A stretch of 23,151 bases of DNA from a virus: the IMG/VR virus record IMGVR_UViG_3300027963_000354, positions 1 through 23,151 of that record. One strand, given 5' to 3'. The notes beneath the pieces were generated by a model, which saw nothing but the letters and a program-made list of their open reading frames with translations, did not search any database and was not told the DNA's origin. Made by a program: the position numbers and the translations under genes. Of the stretch, positions 14,747 through 20,708 are shown piece after piece. Each line of letters opens with the position of its first letter. Within the stretch, counting starts at the first letter, position 1.

Positions 14747-14775
14747 ATACTAGTAGGTAGGCTAGCAAATAGCAA
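14747..14775 (-). promoter_or_regulatory. Promoter candidate for the secreted-protein gene
   Basis: On the minus strand TTGCTA (14770-14775) and TAGTAT (14747-14752) are separated by 17 bases; each matches the sigma-70-type consensus at four of six positions. It lies in the 68-base space between the WhiB stop and this gene's ATG. Confidence 0.5.
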
Positions 14776-14780
14776 GTAGG

Positions 14781-15305
14781 CTATGAAACTGCTTTTTTAC
14801 GCTTGTTTTTCTTCTTAAGTTTCTCTTTTTTCTTCTCTAACTTGGCTGCTTTATCAATTTTCTCAGCCTTGTATGCCTCTACTGCGTTGGCGCTAGTTCT
14901 ACTTCTCCAAGCAAATCCACACTCGGTACAGGTAACAATCTTTGCTGTAGTCCATCTTCCAGTTGTTGATAGTTTCTCTATAGATGTTTCTAGTTTGCCA
15001 GGTCTTGCGGTACAAAATGGACAGTTGGGATATCTACGGCGTCGAGTCTCTTCTCCAAGATATGAAACTGAAAGAGTCCTGCGAATTTCAATTTCATCTT
15101 TGCCTCCCCATATTCCCCAAATTTGTCTGTGCTCTAGAGCCCACTGTAAACAATCTTTTCTTACAGGGCATGAAAAACATAAATTTTTAGCATCATACTT
15201 TTCAGAAAAATCTTTAGAGAAAAACCAGTCTAAATATTTTTTATTTGATGGTTTGGCGCATAAGGCTTCACTCTGCCATCTGAGGCTTTCTGCTGGTTTC
15301 CACAT
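14781..15305 (-). CDS. WhiB-like protein fused to a zinc ribbon and Lys-rich tail, 174 aa
   Basis: Residues 1-80 are a WhiB domain: C16, then C43-x2-C46-x5-C52 to hold a [4Fe-4S] cluster, and GIWGG (64-68). A second, unusual part follows: RYPNCPFCTARPG (C95, C98) and VTCTECGFAW (C126, C129), a CxxC...CxxC zinc-ribbon arrangement, then a tail from about 147 made almost wholly of Lys, Glu and Ala (KKKEKLKKKNKRKK). Ordinary WhiB proteins are about 80-130 residues and lack these extras. Known family members bind sigma factor and DNA to change transcription. The ribbon and tail may add nucleic-acid binding. It ends 68 bases before the secreted-protein gene. Confidence 0.88.
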   Translation of the reverse strand: MWKPAESLRWQSEALCAKPSNKKYLDWFFSKDFSEKYDAKNLCFSCPVRKDCLQWALEHRQIWGIWGGKDEIEIRRTLSVSYLGEETRRRRYPNCPFCTARPGKLETSIEKLSTTGRWTTAKIVTCTECGFAWRSRTSANAVEAYKAEKIDKAAKLEKKKEKLKKKNKRKKAVS

Positions 15306-15319
15306 ACACTCTATTTTAA

Positions 15320-15356
15320 ACTAAAGCACTATAAATCTACTGACTAAAACACTATA
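15320..15356 (-). repeat. Paired direct repeat upstream of the WhiB-ribbon gene
   Basis: ACTAAAGCACTATA (15320-15333) and ACTAAAACACTATA (15343-15356) match at 13 of 14 bases with a 23-base period. Read on the minus strand they contain TATAGT, and the nearer copy lies 22 bases before the ATG at 15305, so it can act as a -10 element. The pair may be a promoter plus an operator. Confidence 0.45.
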
Positions 15357-15360
15357 TTTA

Positions 15361-15699
15361 CTATATTTCTATCCATGTAGTTAATTCAATATTTTCGACT
15401 ATATCACCATACTCGGTCTCAGAGTTTTCGTCGCACACTACGTACTCAAACTCTTCCTCTAGAATGCCACACCAGCCCCTAATTATTTGACAATTTTCAA
15501 TTAATTTAAAACTATCTCCTAAAGAATCAGCAACTCCATCTCTTTGAATAGCAGACGCTAATGCTCTAGAAACAAGATCGTTATCCATATCTACATGATC
15601 TAAAGTGTAATAAACGGTTGAGTCAGGATTGTTTTTACTATAGCCAGAGCCACTCCACTCACACCAAAGTTCTTCCCCAGGTCTTGTGTCTTTTTTCAT
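15361..15699 (-). CDS. Unknown acidic protein, 112 aa
   Basis: No family recognised. The protein is acidic, starts MKKDTRPGEELWCEWSGSGY and ends ENIELTTWIEI. It has four cysteines (13, 70, 77, 89) but no CxxC pair, and no membrane segment or signal peptide. No clear ribosome binding site precedes the ATG, so translation may rely on coupling to the gene 14 bases upstream. It lies in a cluster of small regulatory-type genes between two WhiB genes, which suggests an early host-takeover or regulatory role without proving one. Confidence 0.65.
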   Translation of the reverse strand: MKKDTRPGEELWCEWSGSGYSKNNPDSTVYYTLDHVDMDNDLVSRALASAIQRDGVADSLGDSFKLIENCQIIRGWCGILEEEFEYVVCDENSETEYGDIVENIELTTWIEI

Positions 15700-15713
15700 T
15701 AATTTTTTAAAGA

Positions 15714-16061
15714 CTATTCGTCTTCTGTAGAGTAAAAGTTAAACTCGAAATCCTTTGAAAACTCATCATTGGTAAAGTATATTTCTTCTTGCTTCTTTAA
15801 CTCATATATTCCAGCAATAGTTACTGATCCACACATACAGCAGACGTCTACAGAGCCAGTGTTTATTATTGTTGGCATATCTACACCAACAAGTTTTACA
15901 AGGATGTTGCCATCCTCATTGACGCTCTGAGGCTCCCACTTGGAATGCTCTTCCATCCAGCACAACTCGCAAAGAGCCATAGGGCTAACCATTGAACTGT
16001 CTTCCATACATAGCCTTTCTTGAGGCGTATCTAGTAGGACAATTCTAGTTGTATTTCCCAT
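15714..16061 (-). CDS. Unknown small zinc-ribbon-like protein, 115 aa
   Basis: Two cysteine pairs, CELC (31-34) and CCMCG (74-78), are about 40 residues apart, suggesting a zinc ribbon around a strand-rich middle (NILVKLVGVDMPTIINTGS). The C-terminus is acidic (KDFEFNFYSTEDE). No enzyme motif is seen. The ATG lies two bases after the stop of the second WhiB gene, so the two are probably co-translated and may work together. It could be a small adaptor or nucleic-acid-binding protein; function unknown. Confidence 0.7.
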   Translation of the reverse strand: MGNTTRIVLLDTPQERLCMEDSSMVSPMALCELCWMEEHSKWEPQSVNEDGNILVKLVGVDMPTIINTGSVDVCCMCGSVTIAGIYELKKQEEIYFTNDEFSKDFEFNFYSTEDE

Positions 16062-16062
16062 T

Positions 16063-16341
16063 CTAGATTTGTTTTAAATCTATATTTACAGGAATTCTTT
16101 TATGCTTTCTTATATTAGTTCTTTCTTTAGGGCTTAGTCCTCCCCAAAAACCAAACAGTTCATTTCTAATAGCCCAGTCAGCGCACTCGGCTTTGTGAGG
16201 ACATTGTTTGCATATGGAGCTTGCCATAGCATATGTACTCATTGAATCAATTTTCTTTTCATCTTTATCATCAGTATAAAATATCTCTACACCAACTTCT
16301 GCGCATAACGGTTCTTCAAATTCCCATGGTCCACGAGACAC
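16063..16341 (-). CDS. WhiB-like transcriptional regulator, 92 aa
   Basis: A compact, typical WhiB: C13, then C44-x2-C47-x5-C53 (ICKQCPHKAEC) for the [4Fe-4S] cluster, GFWGG (64-68), and SPKER followed by a basic end (RTNIRKHKRIP) for DNA contact. Its length is normal for the family. The start is GTG, supported by AAAGGAG seven bases upstream; the next ATG would lie within the protein. WhiB proteins act with the main sigma factor, and phage copies can repress host promoters or redirect transcription. It differs clearly from the larger WhiB at 14781-15305. Confidence 0.92.
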   Translation of the reverse strand: MSRGPWEFEEPLCAEVGVEIFYTDDKDEKKIDSMSTYAMASSICKQCPHKAECADWAIRNELFGFWGGLSPKERTNIRKHKRIPVNIDLKQI

Positions 16342-16387
16342 TTGGCTCTCCTTTTAAAGTTTAATTATCGGGTTATTTACTTACAAA

Positions 16388-16714
16388 TTACTTTTGTTTA
16401 TTCTCCAAGTTCCCGACCTCATAACCACATGCAGCATAACCAGCAATATCAACCCAAGTGTCAGGTTGAAATCCAGACTTAGAAGCATACCTAGCCACTT
16501 TAAGACCAACCATCATCATTGCAACATCTTCATTGGTAATTTCAATACCTAGAATTACAGACCAAATTTTTGCTGTTCGTTCAAAATTGTCTTCAGGATT
16601 TCCGTACTGTTTGTTGCGCTCCCCAGAAATAATTCTGGCGGCTTCCCGTAGCGCTTCAACTCGTAAGGTAGTAGGTTCATTAGTTGTTGGTTTTTCTTCG
16701 TTACCTGATGTCAT
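16388..16714 (-). CDS. DUF6378-like phage protein, 108 aa
   Basis: The core LREAARIISGERNKQYGNPE with DNFERTAKIWSVILG, EDVAMMMVGLKVARYASK and DTWVDIAGYAACGYE matches the helical phage protein family I know as DUF6378. Its conserved Glu/Asp residues recall all-alpha NTP pyrophosphohydrolases (MazG-like), so nucleotide-pool housecleaning is possible but unproven. The N-terminal 17 residues are polar and probably disordered. Its start lies inside the preceding gene (14-base overlap with 16701-16919). Confidence 0.78.
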   Translation of the reverse strand: MTSGNEEKPTTNEPTTLRVEALREAARIISGERNKQYGNPEDNFERTAKIWSVILGIEITNEDVAMMMVGLKVARYASKSGFQPDTWVDIAGYAACGYEVGNLENKQK

Positions 16715-16919
16715 CTTTTATCCTCGCTATCACTTGAGCATTGTATTTTTTGGGAAGATTTTTATCAGAGGTGCCGTCAATAGTCACCTCATAATTAACA
16801 TATTTTAGTGGGTCATCAGAGGTTATGGCAAGGTACAAAGATATTTCTTCTTTGATATTGTCGATAATCTCTTGATGATTATTCCCAACTACAGAGAACT
16901 TATATGTAACTGTTTTCAA
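16701..16919 (-). CDS. Unknown small protein with TTG start, 72 aa
   Basis: The frame opens with TTG, one base after the TAA of 16921-17352, and has no in-frame ATG, so TTG and coupling to the upstream gene are the best explanation. The protein alternates strand and helix (KTVTYKFSVVGNNHQEIIDN, then VNYEVTIDGTS and NAQVIARIK), suggesting a small beta-alpha-beta fold. No family recognised. The end overlaps the DUF6378-like gene by 14 bases. Confidence 0.6.
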   Translation of the reverse strand: MKTVTYKFSVVGNNHQEIIDNIKEEISLYLAITSDDPLKYVNYEVTIDGTSDKNLPKKYNAQVIARIKDDIR

Positions 16920-16920
16920 G

Positions 16921-17352
16921 TTACAAGCGTTTCTCTAATTGATCTGGTCTTAAGTGAACTCCTTCTAAAAGAGGAGCTTTATTATCATCGCTTTTAATAA
17001 TAATATCTCCATAACGAATTCCTACAACCCGACCTCTCCTTCCATTAAAGTCTTTACCGCTTTTATTATCAAAAGCATCAGACTTTATTCGCACGTAATC
17101 TGCCAAAACAATTGAGCCAGGAGTTACTTGAACCCAAGTCTCGCCCTTTTCTTCCTTTACAAGAGCGTGCCCCAATGACAACTTAGCAAAGATAGCAATA
17201 ATATCTTTAGAGTAGTCAACTTTTTGATCTTTATTCTTTTCCTTTACATCTTCCCAAGACTTGAGAAGAGTTAGAACAGAGTCACCAACAATTCTTCTGG
17301 TTTTGTTTTTTGTCAGTTGCTCTTTTACCCAGGCGATATCTACATCAGCCAT
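16921..17352 (-). CDS. Unknown protein with SH3/KOW-like C-terminus, 143 aa
   Basis: The ATG at 17352 is chosen because GGAAAGGAAC lies just upstream; a longer frame from 17430 would run into the preceding gene and lacks such a site. The N-terminal half is helical and basic (WVKEQLTKNKTRRIVGDSVL). The C-terminal half (GSIVLADYVRIKSDAF, RRGRVVGIRYGDIIIKSDD) looks like a small SH3/KOW-type barrel with a GRRGRVVGIRYGD turn. KOW domains often bind RNA, DNA or RNA polymerase. Specific function unknown. Confidence 0.68.
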   Translation of the reverse strand: MADVDIAWVKEQLTKNKTRRIVGDSVLTLLKSWEDVKEKNKDQKVDYSKDIIAIFAKLSLGHALVKEEKGETWVQVTPGSIVLADYVRIKSDAFDNKSGKDFNGRRGRVVGIRYGDIIIKSDDNKAPLLEGVHLRPDQLEKRL

Positions 17353-17381
17353 TTTTGTTCCTTTCCTAGTTAGTTTGTTTA

Positions 17382-18392
17382 TTACTTTTGTAGCAGTATG
17401 TTTCCTATATTTTCTTTTACACTCTCCCATGAGTGTATATTTTGAATATAAGACTCTTTCTGTTTCTTAGATACTTCCACTCTTTCAATAGGGCTCATCT
17501 CCTCTATAGCGTTTGGAAGCATTGACCATTCTGGACCCATATACGTAGTTAACCTCCAATCAGTAATTGCAGGTACTCCTATGTAAAGCGCTTGAGATAA
17601 AGTCGGAAACCACCAAGGATTTCCAGATTTATAAACTGAAACTAAAACTCCCATTGAACTAGATATTCTAGTCAATATGTCTTTATTGCCTTCCCACTTA
17701 GTTGCTCTGTAGTTAACCTGTGGGTTAGATAGAGAAAGAGACACTTTACGATACCAATCGGTCTTAGGATTATCTATGCACCAATAACTTCCGTCAGCAT
17801 AGTTGTGTATTGGGTTATTAATCTCTAGAAGGTAAGCGTCTGGGTTAACTAAGAATAATTTTGTTTTATTTATATTAGGTATGTATTTAGTAACTACCTC
17901 TTCAGTAGACCAAGGGTAGGACGGAATAATTGTTTTAGGCCAAGCACCGCCATAAAGTTTTCTAGCACCCTCTATTACGTTTTTATAGTTTTTAGGCTCT
18001 AAGGCTAATTTGTACTCTCGCTTTTTAGAGTAGAAACTGCCAAAGAAAGATTCTGGTTTTCTGTATATGTCTCCTAAACTAAAGTACAGTTTGTGAGGGT
18101 CTATCGTGTCTATAAAGAGAGAAAGAGTTCCTAGATCACTAGCGTGATTTATTACAGATAAAGCGCCGTATGCCCTGTGGGACGCAATACCTGTTGGCTT
18201 AGCGATACCCACCAAAATGGCGTCATATTGAGATAAATAATCTTTAGTCATAGTTACTGAAGGATCTTCCCAAGTAACATCAAAACCTAATTCAGTTAAA
18301 GCATTATTAATATTTCCAGCAAATGAAGGAACTTTTTCGTTTGTATTTTTGGATGCATGAGAGGCTGTGCATCCTGTAATTAATACCTTCAT
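17382..18392 (-). CDS. GT-B-like glycosyltransferase, 336 aa
   Basis: It starts MKVLITGCTASHASKNTNEK, with an N-terminal Rossmann-like half (YDAILVGIAKPTGIASHRAY). The C-terminal donor-binding half has SVYKSGNPWWFPTLSQALYI followed by GVPAITDWR (about 252-280), the pattern of a loop plus acidic/Ala-Gly-Pro turn typical of GT-B enzymes. Unlike the other sugar genes here it lies beside the DNA-replication block, so DNA-base glycosylation, as by T-even glucosyltransferases, is possible, though no base-hydroxymethylating gene is visible in the window. AAGAGG precedes the ATG. Glycosyltransferase is fairly likely; the target is unknown. Confidence 0.65.
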   Translation of the reverse strand: MKVLITGCTASHASKNTNEKVPSFAGNINNALTELGFDVTWEDPSVTMTKDYLSQYDAILVGIAKPTGIASHRAYGALSVINHASDLGTLSLFIDTIDPHKLYFSLGDIYRKPESFFGSFYSKKREYKLALEPKNYKNVIEGARKLYGGAWPKTIIPSYPWSTEEVVTKYIPNINKTKLFLVNPDAYLLEINNPIHNYADGSYWCIDNPKTDWYRKVSLSLSNPQVNYRATKWEGNKDILTRISSSMGVLVSVYKSGNPWWFPTLSQALYIGVPAITDWRLTTYMGPEWSMLPNAIEEMSPIERVEVSKKQKESYIQNIHSWESVKENIGNILLQK

Positions 18393-18418
18393 ATAAACCT
18401 CTTATATCTAAGATGGTT

Positions 18419-18463
18419 ACTAGATGTTGTTGTTAATTCCCCTGAACAACAACAACATCTAGT
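18419..18463. repeat. Long inverted repeat with GTT/AAC triplets
   Basis: Perfect 16-base arms ACTAGATGTTGTTGTT and AACAACAACATCTAGT flank a 13-base loop. It sits between the single-strand-binding protein gene and the GT-B-like gene. In the minus-strand transcript no U tract follows, so it may be an attenuator, RNA-processing site or mRNA-stability stem rather than a standard terminator; on the plus strand U-rich bases follow only after several bases. Confidence 0.7.
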
Positions 18464-18479
18464 AAACTCTATTTTTTAT

Positions 18480-18995
18480 TTAGAACGGAGCAGCAGGAGC
18501 AGCAGCAGGTGCTGGCGCTGGTGCAGGAGCAGGTGCTGGCGCTGGTGCAGCAGCAACTGGAGCGGATGCTGCAGAAGTTTGTGCAGTATTTGGGTAGTAG
18601 TTCTTGATTTCATTCTTCTTAGAACCATTCCATGTACGTGTTCCAACTTGAGCACGGAAACGCTTACCAGAAATTATTTGCTCAATTTGAGCATTGGTTG
18701 GCGCTGGTTGCTGTAAGAAGTAATCACGAGGTACACCAAGAGCATGCATCTTCTTGAAAAAGATACCAAGAGCAGCAGGACTATCTGGAGAAACAACTAA
18801 GTTGTCCCAGACAAGACGCTTGTTATGAGCGCCACCTTCAACTTGCGCTTTTACAGAGAACATTGTTTTGCCACTCTGTGTCATTTTATGCGTAGCCTCT
18901 ACGACTACAACATCATAATCACCATCTGGAAGCGGATCATAATTACCTGATTCGCCTGCTTCTTTGATGAGGTCACCCCAATTTAGAGTACTCAT
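18480..18995 (-). CDS. DUF669-type single-stranded-DNA-binding protein, 171 aa
   Basis: The N-terminal 135 residues (NWGDLIKEAGESGNYDPLPD, then GDYDVVVVEATHKMTQSGKT) have the conserved start and OB-fold-like strands of DUF669/phage SSB proteins. Residues about 145-170 are a Pro-Ala repeat (APAPAPAPAP), and the protein ends APF, echoing the conserved Pro-Phe tip of bacterial SSB, though without the acidic residues before it. It lies just downstream of the Sak4-like ATPase with a 3-base gap. It probably coats phage single-stranded DNA during replication and recombination. Confidence 0.8.
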   Translation of the reverse strand: MSTLNWGDLIKEAGESGNYDPLPDGDYDVVVVEATHKMTQSGKTMFSVKAQVEGGAHNKRLVWDNLVVSPDSPAALGIFFKKMHALGVPRDYFLQQPAPTNAQIEQIISGKRFRAQVGTRTWNGSKKNEIKNYYPNTAQTSAASAPVAAAPAPAPAPAPAPAPAAAPAAPF

Positions 18996-18998
18996 TTG

Positions 18999-19778
18999 TT
19001 ATACCTCTTTCTTTTCTTTAGTGGTTTTGTCTTGAGTAGTTTGCTTAGTTCCAAAAATGGTATTAAGCATTACTTCAATTGATAACTTGTCTTGCTCGAC
19101 TATAGAACCTAGACGACCTTGTACTCGCTCGCCAGCCTCATAATCGTTTGTTCTTTCCACATACATACGCCTTACTTTATAAGGAGGCTGTAGTGGATCT
19201 GGATTTGCCATTTGCTCTACTGTCAACGCACCAAGAATGTCGTAAAAATATGGTGCTTGAATTGCTAGTTGACCTTGTAGATACGGACGGTGTCTTCCAT
19301 CCTGGCTTGTTCTTGACATAGCAGTTAGTACAACTGCTTCAAGAGGATTTGTAGCATGCATAGTTAGATCGCGAAGATCACGAAGAAGCCCACCCATGTG
19401 ACGAAGAAGTTCGCCCCACTGTTGCATCTTCATTTGTTCTGTGCCTGCGATGCTATCCATACATTTAACTTGCAGTTCAGATATTGAGTCAATAATTAAA
19501 CTCTTGAACTGATGCTTTCCAAGTTGTAACCACTGATAAACCTTAATAACAGTGTCATAGTCACGAACTGTAACTACAACAGTGTCCCAAGTTCCATCAG
19601 CGATTGGTGGTTCCTCGCGAAGAGGATCCCAATACTTAACAACGATAGGTAGGAATCGGTGCCCACCCTCGACGTCAAGCATGAGTCGTGGGTATGGAGC
19701 AGTTACAGCAAAAGTAGATTTACCTACCTTGCTTTCTCCGTACACCATAACCGTAAGAGAGCGTTGGATCTCACTCAT
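18999..19778 (-). CDS. Sak4-like RecA-fold ATPase, 259 aa
   Basis: Walker A GESKVGKST lies at 14-22 and a Walker-B-like SLIIDSISEL at 93-102. The early LMLDVEGGHRFL and the overall length match phage AAA/RecA-core ATPases of the Sak4 type, which aid single-strand annealing and recombination with a partner SSB. The partner is the next gene downstream. The C-terminal 20 residues are charged (KQTTQDKTTKEKKEV). It starts three bases after the nuclease gene's stop, so all three are probably one operon. Confidence 0.85.
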   Translation of the reverse strand: MSEIQRSLTVMVYGESKVGKSTFAVTAPYPRLMLDVEGGHRFLPIVVKYWDPLREEPPIADGTWDTVVVTVRDYDTVIKVYQWLQLGKHQFKSLIIDSISELQVKCMDSIAGTEQMKMQQWGELLRHMGGLLRDLRDLTMHATNPLEAVVLTAMSRTSQDGRHRPYLQGQLAIQAPYFYDILGALTVEQMANPDPLQPPYKVRRMYVERTNDYEAGERVQGRLGSIVEQDKLSIEVMLNTIFGTKQTTQDKTTKEKKEV

Positions 19779-19781
19779 ACG

Positions 19782-20708
19782 TCACTCGCCTCCTTTTTTG
19801 TCTGTGTCGTAATATGCATAAGGATCAGTCTCCTCATACATTTCACTAAGTGCTTGTTCAGCGGCGCTTCCGTCGTCAAACATTGGGCAGATAGTAAAAA
19901 ATTGGCATTTCCATTTACAGTCACGACTTGGTTTTGGATAAGCATTAAACGCATGGCTCTCACCAGCATCTAACGCCTGTCTTACTCTCATTAAATCTGT
20001 AATCGTTCCGTGAATTCTATTCCAGAAGGAACGTAAAGTAAATATGTTATGGCGAATCTCTACTTGATCATAAAACGGAGGTTTAGCAGCCGCAGTTCTG
20101 CGAACTTTTTTAAGAAGAGTAAATATTCCGCCTTCACTTCTTTCTTTCTCATCTGTCTTAGTAGACTCTAAAAGCATGTATGTCATAACTTGCTCATTCA
20201 TGTGAGCCATATTTGCAAACTCAGACAAAGAGCCTCCTACAGTTTTAAAGTCACGGAACATTCTTACGCCATCGGCTTTGCGACGAACACGCATATCAAG
20301 TTTTCCTTGAAGTTCTACTTCACCATTAAACAATGGAGCAATAATTGTTTCTTCAGTTGAAATCATCTCAAGTTCTGCATCAATACCATTCTCTTCTACC
20401 CATTGCTCATAACCTTCGAGCATGATGCGACCTAACTCTCCTTCTGTTTCAAGGTTAGATACATCTCTAAAATCTTGTAGTAAAAGTTGTTTATCTTGTT
20501 CAATTAATTCAGAGTGCGCAGTTAGTAGAGGAACACCCTTCGCATAGTGAGCATCTAGAGCGGCGTGGATTCTACTTCCCATAGCAAGTGGACCAGTCAT
20601 ATCTTGATGCTTAGGTTTCAATGCACGGTAGTAAGTTAGCCACCAACGACGACGACAATCTTTAAATGTCTGTATTTCCGAGTTAGATAGTCTTATGACT
20701 CCACTCAT
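19782..20708 (-). CDS. RecB/Cas4-like PD-(D/E)XK nuclease with probable Fe-S site, 308 aa
   Basis: Nuclease motifs: GSRIHAALDAHY (44-55, H48), GKLDMRV (135-141, D138), FRDFKTVG (151-158, the D-x-K centre) and a downstream NEQVMTYMLL with the Q-x3-Y motif of the RecB family. Cysteines C18 (KDCRRRW) and C264-x3-C268-x5-C274 (RDCKWKCQFFTICP) place one Cys before and three after the active site, as in AddB and Cas4, so a [4Fe-4S] cluster is likely. It overlaps the helicase by four bases (ATGA). Probable role: 5'/3' exonuclease for recombination or genome processing. Confidence 0.86.
   Translation of the reverse strand: MSGVIRLSNSEIQTFKDCRRRWWLTYYRALKPKHQDMTGPLAMGSRIHAALDAHYAKGVPLLTAHSELIEQDKQLLLQDFRDVSNLETEGELGRIMLEGYEQWVEENGIDAELEMISTEETIIAPLFNGEVELQGKLDMRVRRKADGVRMFRDFKTVGGSLSEFANMAHMNEQVMTYMLLESTKTDEKERSEGGIFTLLKKVRRTAAAKPPFYDQVEIRHNIFTLRSFWNRIHGTITDLMRVRQALDAGESHAFNAYPKPSRDCKWKCQFFTICPMFDDGSAAEQALSEMYEETDPYAYYDTDKKGGE

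Noticed and set aside
14803-15324. 173-aa plus-strand open frame
   Set aside because: It lies opposite the WhiB-ribbon gene; its Phe/Ser-rich start is the complement of the Lys-rich tail, and it has no supporting motif.
16921-17430. Longer N-terminus for the SH3/KOW-like protein
   Set aside because: The extra 26 residues are antisense-free but overlap the coding end of the upstream glycosyltransferase, while a good ribosome binding site supports the ATG at 17352.
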